Source of the DNA: Campylobacteraceae bacterium
Lineage (GTDB): Bacteria > Campylobacterota > Campylobacteria > Campylobacterales > Sulfurovaceae
Reading direction: 5' to 3'
DNA length: 18,259 bases
NCBI GenBank assembly: GCA_027063105.1
Contig: JAMOSL010000024.1
Span: forward strand, 1-18,259
Each line of letters begins with the position of its first letter. The stretch's first letter is position 1. The notes below the pieces were generated by a model that saw only the letters and a list, made by a program, of their open reading frames with translations, ran no database searches and was not told where the DNA came from. The position numbers and the translations under genes are program-made. Positions 1-7,912 of this stretch are shown here, in pieces.

Positions 1-99
1 ATGTTTAAAATTCTATAATCATATTTATAACATTTTTATTCTTAGATAGTAACTAGCGAAATATATAAAAGTACTACTATTAAATTACTACCTTTTTGA

Positions 100-105
100 T
101 ATAAT
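100..105 (+). promoter_or_regulatory. Candidate -10 box for the radical SAM gene
   Basis: A TATAAT hexamer lies only nine bases upstream of the ATG at 115. If it is the real -10 box, transcription would start about two or three bases before the start codon, giving an almost leaderless mRNA. No Shine-Dalgarno-like sequence is visible between the box and the ATG, which fits that reading. In such AT-rich DNA the hexamer can also occur by chance. Confidence 0.35.
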
Positions 106-114
106 AATCGGATT

Positions 115-993
115 ATGATTAAATATTACTATCCTCTTTTTAGACCACCAGCAGAAGCAAATAATATTATTATTCAAGTTACTCTTGGGTGCAGTTATAA
201 TAATTGTAGTTTTTGTTCTATGTATAAAACTAAAAAATATGAAGTTAGAAATCTAAAAGATGTTTATAAAGATATAGATATCCTAGCTAAATCCTATCCT
301 AATACGAAGAAGGTCTTTTTAGCTGATGGTGATGCATTGGCTTTAGAAACTGAACACTTGTTAACATTGTTATCTTATCTTCAAAAAATGTTTCCAAAAT
401 TAAAAAGAGTATCACTTTATGCATCAACTCAAAATATCCTTTCAAAATCAAATGATGAGTTGGTAAAGCTACAAAAAAATATGTTAAATTTAATCTATTT
501 TGGAATAGAAACAGGTAGCAATTTAATATTAAAGAAAATTACAAAGGGAGTAGAGCAAAGTGATATAATTAAATCACTTAACCTTGCATCATCTGCTGGT
601 ATAAAAATATCAGCAACAGTCATACTAGGAATAGGGGGAGTTATATATTCTCAAGAGCATATAACTCAAACCGCAAAAATTATTAATAGAACAAAAGTTA
701 ATTATTTATCTACTTTGCAATTAGGCTTAGAAGAAGATGCTAAAGATAATTTTTACAAACACTTTAGTGATTTTGAGCCATTAGATGATTTTCGTATATT
801 AGAAGAACAAAAAAGATTTTTAGAATTATTACTGCCTATAAATAAAATAATATTTAGATCTAATCATGCTTCAAATGCTTTACATCTATCAGGAGTGCTT
901 CCAAAAGATGCAAGTCGATTAATAAATGAATTAAAAGTAGCATTAGAGATAGGGCAGGGTGCTTTTATACCTAATGAGTATAGAGGTTTTTAA
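115..993 (+). CDS. Radical SAM protein of unknown substrate
   Basis: A 292-residue radical SAM enzyme. The cluster-binding cysteines are C26, C31 and C34 in the CxxxxCxxC arrangement (context TLGCSYNNCSFCSMY), directly after an N-terminal RPPAEA segment. This combination is known from a family of stand-alone radical SAM (Elp3-like) proteins without assigned reaction. A GIETGS motif around residues 128-133 fits the SAM-binding part of the barrel. The protein ends soon after the barrel, with no extra cobalamin or SPASM domain visible. It has no operator of the island type upstream and is followed after 56 bases by an esterase gene, so it probably belongs to the flanking backbone. The family call is firm; the substrate cannot be told from sequence. 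Confidence 0.85.
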   Translation: MIKYYYPLFRPPAEANNIIIQVTLGCSYNNCSFCSMYKTKKYEVRNLKDVYKDIDILAKSYPNTKKVFLADGDALALETEHLLTLLSYLQKMFPKLKRVSLYASTQNILSKSNDELVKLQKNMLNLIYFGIETGSNLILKKITKGVEQSDIIKSLNLASSAGIKISATVILGIGGVIYSQEHITQTAKIINRTKVNYLSTLQLGLEEDAKDNFYKHFSDFEPLDDFRILEEQKRFLELLLPINKIIFRSNHASNALHLSGVLPKDASRLINELKVALEIGQGAFIPNEYRGF

Positions 994-1049
994 AAGAGAG
1001 TGTTTAATTTAGACGGTACATCATTTTAATAAGAAAAAGGATACATATT

Positions 1050-1604
1050 ATGGTTATTTACATTCATGGGTTTGGTGGCAGTGGAGAAGGAAGTAAAGCT
1101 ATATCATTTAGAAAATATTTTAAAGAGCAGTCAATAGACTTTATTGCTCCCTCATTATCTTATATTCCAGAATTAGCTATTAAAACATTAGAGGAATTAA
1201 TAGAATCATATAATAAAGATGTGACACTTATTGGCTCATCTTTAGGAGGATTCTATACCATGTATTTATCACAAAAATACTCATTAAAAGCAGTGCTATT
1301 AAATCCCTCCATTTCCCCATATAGGACTCTTAATGCCTATGTGGGAACTGCACCAAGTTTTTATGACAATAGTAGTTTTAATTGGAATGTAAATCACATT
1401 GATATGCTAAAGAATTATATACAAGAAGATATTGATAAAAATATATTTTTACTTCTTGTTCAGAATGGTGATGAACTCTTAAACCCACAAGAATCAATAG
1501 ATAAGTTTTGTGAAGGAAATATGATAGTAGAGGAAGGTGGTAGCCATGGTTTTGAAGGTATTGAAGCCCATTTTAAACATATAAAAGATTTTTTAATACT
1601 TTAA
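1050..1604 (+). CDS. YqiA-like alpha/beta-hydrolase esterase (UPF0227 family)
   Basis: A 184-residue cytosolic alpha/beta hydrolase. The N-terminal IHGFGGSG forms the oxyanion-hole strand-turn; the nucleophile elbow is GSSLGG with Ser64; the probable acid is Asp141 in QNGDELL; the base is His166 in GGSHGFEG. The segment VLLNPSISPY at 82-91 is typical of the YqiA/UPF0227 family, small carboxylesterases acting on short acyl or palmitoyl-CoA-type esters in the E. coli relative. Length matches that family (about 190 residues). AAAGG at 1036-1040 lies nine bases before the ATG. There is no signal peptide. The physiological substrate is unknown. Confidence 0.85.
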   Translation: MVIYIHGFGGSGEGSKAISFRKYFKEQSIDFIAPSLSYIPELAIKTLEELIESYNKDVTLIGSSLGGFYTMYLSQKYSLKAVLLNPSISPYRTLNAYVGTAPSFYDNSSFNWNVNHIDMLKNYIQEDIDKNIFLLLVQNGDELLNPQESIDKFCEGNMIVEEGGSHGFEGIEAHFKHIKDFLIL

Positions 1605-1627
1605 TAGAGTAAATTTCATATATTTAA

Positions 1628-1686
1628 TAATATGTGTAAAACCAGACATAAAGGTGTCCAAAGTTTTTGGAATAATACACATATTA
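1628..1686. repeat. 11-bp perfect inverted repeat bracketing the WYL promoter
   Basis: The arms are TAATATGTGTA at 1628-1638 and its exact reverse complement TACACATATTA at 1676-1686. They enclose the 14-bp operator at 1645-1658. A further dyad, CCAAA-GTT-TTTGG, occupies 1658-1670 between the operator and the second arm. No other operator in the island has these additional dyads. They may be extra binding sites used for autoregulation of the WYL gene, or for a second regulator. Confidence 0.6.
1642..1676 (+). promoter_or_regulatory. Operator copy 1 and promoter of the WYL operon
   Basis: CCA followed by the dyad GACATAAAGGTGTC at 1645-1658. The right arm has G where the consensus has A, so this copy has only four perfectly paired arm bases. 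AATAAT at 1671-1676 is the best -10 candidate, 12 bases after the dyad. This is the one operator upstream of a recognisable transcription factor, which points to autoregulation. Confidence 0.7.
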
Positions 1687-1729
1687 AATTTATTGAGATA
1701 GAATGTACTATATGATTTAAAGGTTATTA

Positions 1730-2647
1730 ATGGCATATAAACATGATTATGACAAAATACTTACAAGACTTACTTTAATACTATCAAGACTTAATGATGG
1801 AGAGGCTTTATCTGTTAAGGAATTAGCAAAAGAGTTTAATACAAGTGATAGAACAATCCAACGAGATTTTAATGAACGACTAATCTCTTTTCCAATTTAC
1901 CAAGAAAATAAAAAGTGGAAAATGCAAGATGGCTATAAAGTTGAGAAAACAAAGTCATTAGAAGATGAAATAGTTTTAGATATTATTGAAAAAATTACTG
2001 AGAGTATAGGTGGAAAATTTGCGACTAAATCTCATAAATTATTATCAAAAATAAAAAATGAAGATTTTAATCCTATTTACACAAAATTAAATATAGAAGA
2101 TATAACGGATAAATTTAACGAAATTCAAATTTTAGAGAATGCTATTAAAGAAAAACTAGAAATAAAATGTTCATATGATGATGAAAGACATGGTGTTTAT
2201 CAAACAACACTAAAGCCGTTAAAGATAGCTAATTATGAAGGATTTTGGTATTTAATAGCATTGAAAGATGATACATTAAAAAAGTATTATTTAAAAAATA
2301 TTACTAACACCAAGATAACTAAGATAATATTCAAAAGTGATGCGAAACTAGAAAACCTATTAGATAATTCTATTTCTATTTGGTTTCAAAAAGATGTTGA
2401 ACCATTTGAAGTAAAAATATATGCAGATAAAATTGCTACTAAATATTTTAGTAGAAGACCACTGCCTATGCAGAGTATTGAAACTCTTTCGCAAGATGGA
2501 ACTATGGAATTTATTATAAAAATAACTCATGAGATGGAAATACTCCCAATAATAAAATATTGGCTTCCTCATATGAGGGTAATAGAACCTCAATGGATTC
2601 AAGATATGATAGATGAAGATTTGTCAAACTATTTAAAGGAAAAATAA
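1730..2647 (+). CDS. WYL-domain transcriptional regulator, likely controller of the island
   Basis: A 305-residue regulator in three parts. Residues about 8-72 form a winged helix-turn-helix (helix pair around 24-52, with SVKELAKEF and SDRTIQRDF). Residues about 135-200 form the WYL domain with the signature W173-Y174-L175 in GFWYLIA. A C-terminal WCX-type extension from about 225 ends in IIKYWLPHMRVIEP. This is the usual architecture and length for WYL regulators, which act as ligand- or nucleic-acid-sensing repressors or activators; relatives include PafBC in the DNA-damage response and BrxR/CapW in phage defence. It is the first gene of an operon, its stop overlaps the exonuclease start (TAATG), and its promoter carries the repeated operator. 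I infer that it binds all six operators; whether it represses or activates is open. Confidence 0.9.
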   Translation: MAYKHDYDKILTRLTLILSRLNDGEALSVKELAKEFNTSDRTIQRDFNERLISFPIYQENKKWKMQDGYKVEKTKSLEDEIVLDIIEKITESIGGKFATKSHKLLSKIKNEDFNPIYTKLNIEDITDKFNEIQILENAIKEKLEIKCSYDDERHGVYQTTLKPLKIANYEGFWYLIALKDDTLKKYYLKNITNTKITKIIFKSDAKLENLLDNSISIWFQKDVEPFEVKIYADKIATKYFSRRPLPMQSIETLSQDGTMEFIIKITHEMEILPIIKYWLPHMRVIEPQWIQDMIDEDLSNYLKEK

Positions 2648-3390
2648 TGGCAAAATACATACTGTTTGATACTGAAACAACAGGTACACTAGATGAAGAT
2701 AGAATTATACAAGTTGGTGCAATGATTGTTGATCCAAAGGGTCAAGTAGAAGTCTTTGATGAACTTTGTAGTACGGTATTACCTATCAAAATAGAAGCGA
2801 TGGCTGTTCATGGTATAACACCAGATCTAATAGAACACAAGGGTCCTTTTATTGAAACTAATTTTTATAAAACATTATTAGAACTAAATAATCAAGAAAA
2901 TTTTCTTATTGCACATAATATGCCATTTGATATGGGAATGATAGAGAAGGAAGGATTTGTATCTAATCTTAGAATTATTGATACTCTCAGGGTTGCTAAA
3001 CACCTTTTATCTGAACAAAAATCAAAAGCACTTCAATATCTAAGGTATGCTCTTGAACTTTATAAAGGCGAGAAAGTAGAAGCAGATAAGCACAATATAA
3101 CTATAAAGGCTCATGATGCTATAGGTGATGTACTTGTAATGAAGTTACTACTGTCAAAACTTGTAGCATTAACAAAAGAAGAATTTCCAGATATTAACCC
3201 TATGTTAAAGATGGAAGAACTTACTAATACTCCTATTTTTATAGAAATTTTTACATTTGGAAAACATAAAGGTAAAAAGATCAGTGATGTTTGTGATAGT
3301 GATATAGGTTACATCAATTGGATGCGAAAAAATATGGATTTAGATGTTGATATGAAATATACACTTGATAAAATAATGGGGCATAATTAA
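2647..3390 (+). CDS. DnaQ-type DEDDh 3'-5' exonuclease with ExoX-like C-terminal domain
   Basis: A 247-residue exonuclease. Exo I is FDTETTG with Asp8 and Glu10, Exo II is HNMPFD with Asp95, and Exo III is HDAIGD with His156 and Asp161. All four metal ligands and the general base of the DEDDh class are therefore present. Residues about 200-228 (FTFGKHKGKKISDV then YINWMRKN) match the small domain found after exonuclease X-like enzymes. The expected activity is removal of nucleotides from 3' ends of single-stranded DNA or RNA. The ATG overlaps the WYL stop codon, so the two are probably translationally coupled. This makes the nuclease the first effector of the regulator's own operon. DNA versus RNA preference cannot be decided here. 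Confidence 0.9.
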   Translation: MAKYILFDTETTGTLDEDRIIQVGAMIVDPKGQVEVFDELCSTVLPIKIEAMAVHGITPDLIEHKGPFIETNFYKTLLELNNQENFLIAHNMPFDMGMIEKEGFVSNLRIIDTLRVAKHLLSEQKSKALQYLRYALELYKGEKVEADKHNITIKAHDAIGDVLVMKLLLSKLVALTKEEFPDINPMLKMEELTNTPIFIEIFTFGKHKGKKISDVCDSDIGYINWMRKNMDLDVDMKYTLDKIMGHN

Positions 3391-3420
3391 TGTTCTATAT
3401 AATATTAAAAGGATAAAAAA

Positions 3421-4050
3421 ATGAGAAAGTCAAAATTACATTATATAAAACTAAGTACTCTAGTAGATGAAACAAAATTATTTGAAATGTTTAAAGTGGT
3501 TTATGATGATTTTTGTGTAAAAAATATTATGTATATTAAAGAAACCCTTGTTCCTGGAGAAAAGTATAGTTGTTGGTTATTTGAAGACAGTTATTTGAAA
3601 ATAGATGATTATACTTATTTATGGAAGTTACCCAGTGCTTTTTCACCAAATAATACAGCAGGAAATTTTGCTATGCTTGATAAAAGTACTAATCCCGTAG
3701 TATTAGATTTAAATGTTGATAAAAATTCATATCCTCCATTTGGATTTAAATTTTCTGAAATCAAAGATACTACATCAGATGTAATATCTTTTTTTGATAG
3801 TATTAAAGAATATAAAGACATGAATGAAGGAAATTTTTTCTATATAGAAACAAAGCAAGAATTGATAGATATTATTGAAAAAAATAACATAAATTTGTGG
3901 GATTTTGATGATGATATACTTGATAAGATTGATGATACATATTATAGTAATAGTAAGTTTGATATAAATGCAACTACATTAGTAAGTGATAAATTTAATG
4001 AAATTTTCGCAATAGTAAGTAGAACCAGTAGAGATATATTACTTAGATAG
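3421..4050 (+). CDS. Hypothetical protein, 209 aa, third gene of the WYL operon
   Basis: I do not recognise this protein. It is soluble and acidic, with no signal peptide or membrane segment. A central Gly/Pro/Asn-rich stretch (SAFSPNNTAGNF, then PVVLDLNVD and SYPPFGFKF) looks like beta structure, followed by an Asp-rich helix around residues 156-170 (NLWDFDDDILDKIDD). AAAAGGA at 3407-3413 lies seven bases before the ATG, a strong ribosome binding site. It sits 30 bases after the exonuclease and is followed closely by the 5'-nucleotidase, so all four genes are probably one transcript under operator 1. A role beside the nuclease and the nucleotidase is inferred from context only. Confidence 0.8.
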   Translation: MRKSKLHYIKLSTLVDETKLFEMFKVVYDDFCVKNIMYIKETLVPGEKYSCWLFEDSYLKIDDYTYLWKLPSAFSPNNTAGNFAMLDKSTNPVVLDLNVDKNSYPPFGFKFSEIKDTTSDVISFFDSIKEYKDMNEGNFFYIETKQELIDIIEKNNINLWDFDDDILDKIDDTYYSNSKFDINATTLVSDKFNEIFAIVSRTSRDILLR

Positions 4051-4078
4051 ATTATAGTAAAGGTTGGTTATAAAAATA

Positions 4079-4999
4079 ATGGCATATGATTTAAAAGACA
4101 AATTAGTTGTAGCAGTAAGCTCAAGAGCACTATTTGACCTTGAAACTGAAAACAAAATATTTGAAGAAAAAGGTTTAGATGCTTACTACAAGTACCAGCT
4201 AGAAAATGAAGATAGTTCTTTAGAAAAGGGTACTGGATTCAGACTTATTGATAACCTTTTAAAGATAAATAATCACTTTCCAGAAGATGAAAGACAAGTA
4301 GAAGTCATAATCCTCTCTAAAAATAATGCAGCACTAAGTCTGAGAATAACTAATGCTATAAATGAACATAATTTAGAGATAGTTCGTTCTGGTTGGACAA
4401 GTGGTAGAGATATATCTAGCTACTTAAAAGCATTCAAAGTAGATTTATTCTTATCAGCAAGTGATGAAGATGTTATAAATGCCATAGAGAATGGTGTATC
4501 AGCTGCAAAGATACTACCATCTCATCAAGATGTACATAATTCACTTGGTGATCAGGTTCGTATAGCATTTGATGGAGATGCGGTACTATTTAGTGAAGAG
4601 AGTGAACTTATCTATAAAGAGCATGGACTAGATGCTTTTATGGAACATGAAAAAGAAAATGTAAATAACCCTATGAAAAAAGGACCATTTGCTAAACTAC
4701 TACTAACTATCGCAAATATTCAAAAGAAATTCAAAGATGAAGAGTCTCCAATAAGAACAGCATTAGTAACTGCTAGAAGTGCTCCAACACATGAGCGAGT
4801 TATTCAAACACTAAATGTATGGGGTGTGAGAATAGATGAAGCATTCTTTCTAGGTGGAAGTGAAAAGTATGAGATATTAGAAGCCTTTGGTGCTGATATA
4901 TTCTTTGATGATCAAGATGTTCATTTAGACTTATCATCTAGTGTTGTTCCTAGTGCTAAGGTTATTCATAAAAGTATTGAAAATTTCACAGGTAAATAA
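4079..4999 (+). CDS. Cytosolic 5'-nucleotidase of the cN-I (NT5C1-like) family
   Basis: The protein has the pattern of the 5'-nucleotidase family related to eukaryotic cytosolic 5'-nucleotidase I: KLVVAVSSRALFDLE near the N-terminus, VRSGWTSGRDISSYLKAF in the middle, and FDGDAVLFSEESE from about residue 164, which carries the HAD-type nucleophile and general acid pair DxD (Asp165, Asp167). A later FFDDQDVHLD is the probable third HAD motif. The reaction is dephosphorylation of nucleoside 5'-monophosphates such as AMP. I chose the ATG at 4079 (306 residues), because homologues start with a short M-x-Y lead before KLVVAVSS. A TTG at 4064 abuts the AAAGG sequence and leaves no spacing. In this island the enzyme could clear NMPs released by the exonuclease or by NAD+/ADP-ribose breakdown; that link is inference. 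Confidence 0.85.
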   Translation: MAYDLKDKLVVAVSSRALFDLETENKIFEEKGLDAYYKYQLENEDSSLEKGTGFRLIDNLLKINNHFPEDERQVEVIILSKNNAALSLRITNAINEHNLEIVRSGWTSGRDISSYLKAFKVDLFLSASDEDVINAIENGVSAAKILPSHQDVHNSLGDQVRIAFDGDAVLFSEESELIYKEHGLDAFMEHEKENVNNPMKKGPFAKLLLTIANIQKKFKDEESPIRTALVTARSAPTHERVIQTLNVWGVRIDEAFFLGGSEKYEILEAFGADIFFDDQDVHLDLSSSVVPSAKVIHKSIENFTGK

Positions 5000-5010
5000 A
5001 GTATGTGTTA

Positions 5011-6345
5011 TTAGTTCTTAATAATAGAATCTAATTCAAACTCAGGAATAAAACTTAGTATTAAAGAGAGTTGTGTACTTGGAGAATCTCCAGCTCTTAC
5101 CCCATTGGAAAGAGCATAGATTAAATCTATTTCTCTTTCATATAAAAGGATGAAATCATCATTATGGTACTTCTTTGCTTCTGCTAAATTATGCTGTTTA
5201 TATTTCTCGATGTATGAATAGATATTTGAATCTTCATTTAAAATCAATATCTGGAATAGATGTCGGACTAAAATGTTTGGATCTTGTAGAGATGCATTTA
5301 GACAGCTTGCTAAGATACCTTCTTCTCTAGAAATTTTTGTATACATTAGAAAACGCTTTGCTAGAGCTTGAATATCTTCTAGAACATATAGCTCAAGTGG
5401 TTGAAGTAAATCTCTTTTTTTATTAAAAACATCTAATAATTTTGTAATATCTTTTTTATCTTTTATTTGAATATGTTTATAGTCTTCTTCATTAAGTAAA
5501 AGATATTCATTATAGGATTTAAAATATTTTTCTTGTGAATCCTCAAAATCTGCTATATCTTTGTAAGTAAGATTAAATGTGGGATAGTATTTTTTGCATT
5601 TTTCATATAAATTAATAACAGTATAACCACCTTGAAGAAGCATTATCGATTCTATAATAAAGTCAAACTCTAACATTATCTTATTTATGTGAATTTCTTT
5701 TGCAGGGGATAGACTATATTGTAAGTATATTTTTTTGAACCATTCTTGTTTAGTAGTTAAAATTGTATGTACAGTATTTGGTTCTGTGCCATCTATGGCA
5801 TAAGCAAGGGCTAGTCTCAATATAGGATTAGGCTCGGTTTCTAACTCTTTTGCCAGCACGATAATTCCATCTGTGCTAGCTATTTTCATCATATAAATAA
5901 TTCTAGCAAGCAAGTATTTTTCATTGACAACTTGATAGTCATAAAGAGTATTAATTAGATTTTGAGGAAATATTTTTATATTTTTAATTGTATTAGAATA
6001 AGAATCATTAATAAAGTTTTCTTCGTGATATCTTATTCTTAATTTTTCTTCTTCTAAAAATTGTGTAATGTTGAAATTATTATTATAACTTGATATATTT
6101 ATGTCATCTGAATTATCATTTTCATCAAAGTCATCATCATCTGCAAAAATATCTAAGTCGTCAAGATCATCTAAGTTCTCAATATTAGAAAAATCATCTA
6201 AATCATCAGTTTCTTCTATATCTTGAGTTTTCATTGTAAAATAATTTTCTTCTGTTAAGAGACATCCACAAAGTTGACAATTAAGAAGCTTTTGATCTGC
6301 TGGGACTTCGTAATAAGTCTCACATATTTTACATTTAATGCCCAT
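5011..6345 (-). CDS. Zinc-ribbon protein with acidic linker and long helical domain, unknown function
   Basis: A 444-residue protein and the only - strand gene in the window. The N-terminus is a probable zinc ribbon: C5-x2-C8, then C23-x2-C26, with a further C28. Residues about 41-82 are extremely rich in Asp and Glu (repeated DDLDDL-type runs), a flexible acidic linker that could mimic nucleic acid or bind a basic partner. The rest is leucine-rich and helical, resembling HEAT/TPR-like repeats, with no catalytic motif I can identify. No Shine-Dalgarno sequence is visible. A TATAAT on this strand (6378 to 6373) is a candidate -10. It converges on the 5'-nucleotidase with 11 bases between the stops and diverges from the ADP-ribosylglycohydrolase, sharing the intergenic region with operator 2. 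Confidence 0.8.
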   Translation of the reverse strand: MGIKCKICETYYEVPADQKLLNCQLCGCLLTEENYFTMKTQDIEETDDLDDFSNIENLDDLDDLDIFADDDDFDENDNSDDINISSYNNNFNITQFLEEEKLRIRYHEENFINDSYSNTIKNIKIFPQNLINTLYDYQVVNEKYLLARIIYMMKIASTDGIIVLAKELETEPNPILRLALAYAIDGTEPNTVHTILTTKQEWFKKIYLQYSLSPAKEIHINKIMLEFDFIIESIMLLQGGYTVINLYEKCKKYYPTFNLTYKDIADFEDSQEKYFKSYNEYLLLNEEDYKHIQIKDKKDITKLLDVFNKKRDLLQPLELYVLEDIQALAKRFLMYTKISREEGILASCLNASLQDPNILVRHLFQILILNEDSNIYSYIEKYKQHNLAEAKKYHNDDFILLYEREIDLIYALSNGVRAGDSPSTQLSLILSFIPEFELDSIIKN

Positions 6346-6401
6346 ATTGATTGCTAAATTTATTTATAGATAATTATAGCGACTAAATACTACAAATAAA
6401 A

Positions 6402-6435
6402 CCAGACATAAAGATGTCAAATTACTATATATAAT
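6402..6435 (+). promoter_or_regulatory. Operator copy 2 and promoter of the ADP-ribosylglycohydrolase/sirtuin operon
   Basis: CCA followed by the perfect dyad GACATAAAGATGTC at 6405-6418 (5-bp arms, 4-bp centre). TATAAT at 6430-6435 follows after 11 bases, so the dyad covers the -35 position of the + strand promoter. It lies in the 125-base divergent gap between the zinc-ribbon gene and the glycohydrolase gene. On the - strand the nearest TATAAT is 26 bases from the dyad, a different geometry. Confidence 0.75.
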
Positions 6436-6470
6436 GTTATTAGATAAAAAGTTTACATTAAAGGATTCTA

Positions 6471-7241
6471 ATGAACTTATATAGAAATATCAATTCTTCA
6501 CTCCTTGCTTTAGCCTGTGGTGATTCATATGGTAGCTATTTTGAGAGAGATGGTTTGTATGGAGTTACATTCGATATTAGTAAACTTCCTAATAAACCAG
6601 TTGAACCAATGATTACAGATGATACTAAAATGGCTAATATATTACTCAAGCATTATGAAATAAATAAAAAAATGATTTTAGCTGAGTTATTAAAAAGATA
6701 TAAAAAATGGGCTATTACAGATGGTCAAAAAGATGGAATAGGAATTCATACTTACAAAGTACTAGTAGAAAATCAAAAAGATAAAGATTCACAAGGTAAT
6801 GGTGCTTTAATGCGAGTTATACCTTTTGGATTGAAATTAATTACTGATGGATATAGCTTTGATGATGCTCTAAAAATGATGAATAATGATTCTGCATTAA
6901 CTCATAAAAATGAGACTATATTTATAGCCAATAAATTATCACTGGACCTTGCTATAAATGGTATAGATATTCTTGATAAATCAATTTATAAAGATATTTT
7001 ATCAGAAATACATTTAGGAGATACTGCTTGGGTTATTAACTCCTTATATATTGTAATTGAAGCCTTAAAAAGAGACTTTACTTTTCTTGAGGGCTTTAAA
7101 TATATTGTAGCTGCAGGTGGAGATACCGATACAAACTGTGCTATATATGGAGCAATTAAAGGCTACAAGGAGGATATAAGTAAAGAGGTGTGGATATTTG
7201 ATTTTCTCACAAAATGGGTTCAGAAATCTTTAGTTAGCTAA
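6471..7241 (+). CDS. ADP-ribosylglycohydrolase (DraG/ARH-like)
   Basis: A 256-residue ADP-ribosylglycohydrolase family protein. Metal-binding signatures are present at both ends: TDDT at residues 49-52 after LALACGDSYGS, and GGDTDTNCAIYGAI with Asp218, Asp220 and Thr221. The family segment QGNGALMR is at 108-115. All residues expected to hold the two magnesium ions appear intact, so it should be active in removing ADP-ribose from protein side chains, nucleic acid or O-acetyl-ADP-ribose. It is somewhat shorter than the usual roughly 300 residues. AAGGA at 6461-6465 is five bases before the ATG. It heads an operon with two sirtuins, which consume NAD+ and can produce O-acetyl-ADP-ribose or ADP-ribosylate proteins, so writer and eraser activities may be paired. 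Confidence 0.92.
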   Translation: MNLYRNINSSLLALACGDSYGSYFERDGLYGVTFDISKLPNKPVEPMITDDTKMANILLKHYEINKKMILAELLKRYKKWAITDGQKDGIGIHTYKVLVENQKDKDSQGNGALMRVIPFGLKLITDGYSFDDALKMMNNDSALTHKNETIFIANKLSLDLAINGIDILDKSIYKDILSEIHLGDTAWVINSLYIVIEALKRDFTFLEGFKYIVAAGGDTDTNCAIYGAIKGYKEDISKEVWIFDFLTKWVQKSLVS

Positions 7242-7273
7242 AAGGAAAAAATGTATCGCCAAAGGATAATTAT

Positions 7274-7912
7274 ATGAATATACAAAAAATTACAAAGGAC
7301 AAGCTTCGTAACATTTCAAAAGAGAATTTAATTGAAGCATTAGAATATCAATCTTTTAAAAGAGGGCTAAGAACATTAACAGATTTTTTAGAGCATAAAA
7401 GCTTATACACTTGGATTTATTCAGGGCATTATGACTTTAAATATACTGCAATAGAATTTATTAAAAAGTTAGCAATCATCTTTGATATTGATCAAAAAGA
7501 AATTTTATTAGAGATAGAAGAAAGTAAAATTCTTTACAATGAAGTTAATAGTTACTGCAATAGCTATATTTTTGTAAATACTGATTTTAAACGAACTACT
7601 CAACCTATTTTTGCATTATGTGTATCAGAAGGGCAGAGAAATATTCGATTAGAAAAAGAGGATTTAGTCTTTAAGTCTAAGAAGGAAGTATTACAAATAA
7701 TATCTTCAACAGTCTTAAATCATTACAAAGAATCAGCTGGAGAAATTGGTATATGGGGAAAAATAAAAAGATATACTTATCATCATAAAGATGGACAAAT
7801 TTATGTTTTTAATTGTAATGGGGAACTTATTAAAGATAGTGCAAATATTGTAGAGAGTAGGGCAGTAATTACAATAAAAGGAAAGGAATTAATATGTGGA
7901 CAGATGAATTAA
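7274..7912 (+). CDS. Hypothetical protein, 212 aa, helical N-terminus and beta-rich C-terminus
   Basis: I do not recognise this protein. Residues about 8-85 look like five or six short helices (LIEALEYQSFKRGLRTLTDFL, then AIEFIKKLAIIFDI and KEILLEIEESK), loosely like a helix-turn-helix-type bundle but without a clear match. The second half is beta-rich, with PIFALCVSEG near 118-127 and IWGKIKRYTYHHKDGQIYVFNCNGEL near 159-184. AAAGGA at 7261-7266 is seven bases before the ATG. It lies 32 bases after the glycohydrolase and overlaps the next small gene by 19 bases, so it is embedded in the sirtuin operon. It could be a substrate or adaptor for the ADP-ribose enzymes, which is only contextual. 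Confidence 0.8.
   Translation: MNIQKITKDKLRNISKENLIEALEYQSFKRGLRTLTDFLEHKSLYTWIYSGHYDFKYTAIEFIKKLAIIFDIDQKEILLEIEESKILYNEVNSYCNSYIFVNTDFKRTTQPIFALCVSEGQRNIRLEKEDLVFKSKKEVLQIISSTVLNHYKESAGEIGIWGKIKRYTYHHKDGQIYVFNCNGELIKDSANIVESRAVITIKGKELICGQMN

Noticed and set aside
2360..2602. Open frame on the - strand inside the WYL gene (and similar antisense frames at 3615, 8065, 9142, 11757, 12136, 16003 and 17677)
   Set aside because: All lie within well-supported genes, lack ribosome binding sites and encode low-complexity sequences without recognisable domains.
5008..5024. TTATTA-GTTCT-TAATAA stem between the converging genes as a bidirectional terminator
   Set aside because: Six AT-only pairs would be too unstable, and such stems are common by chance in this composition.
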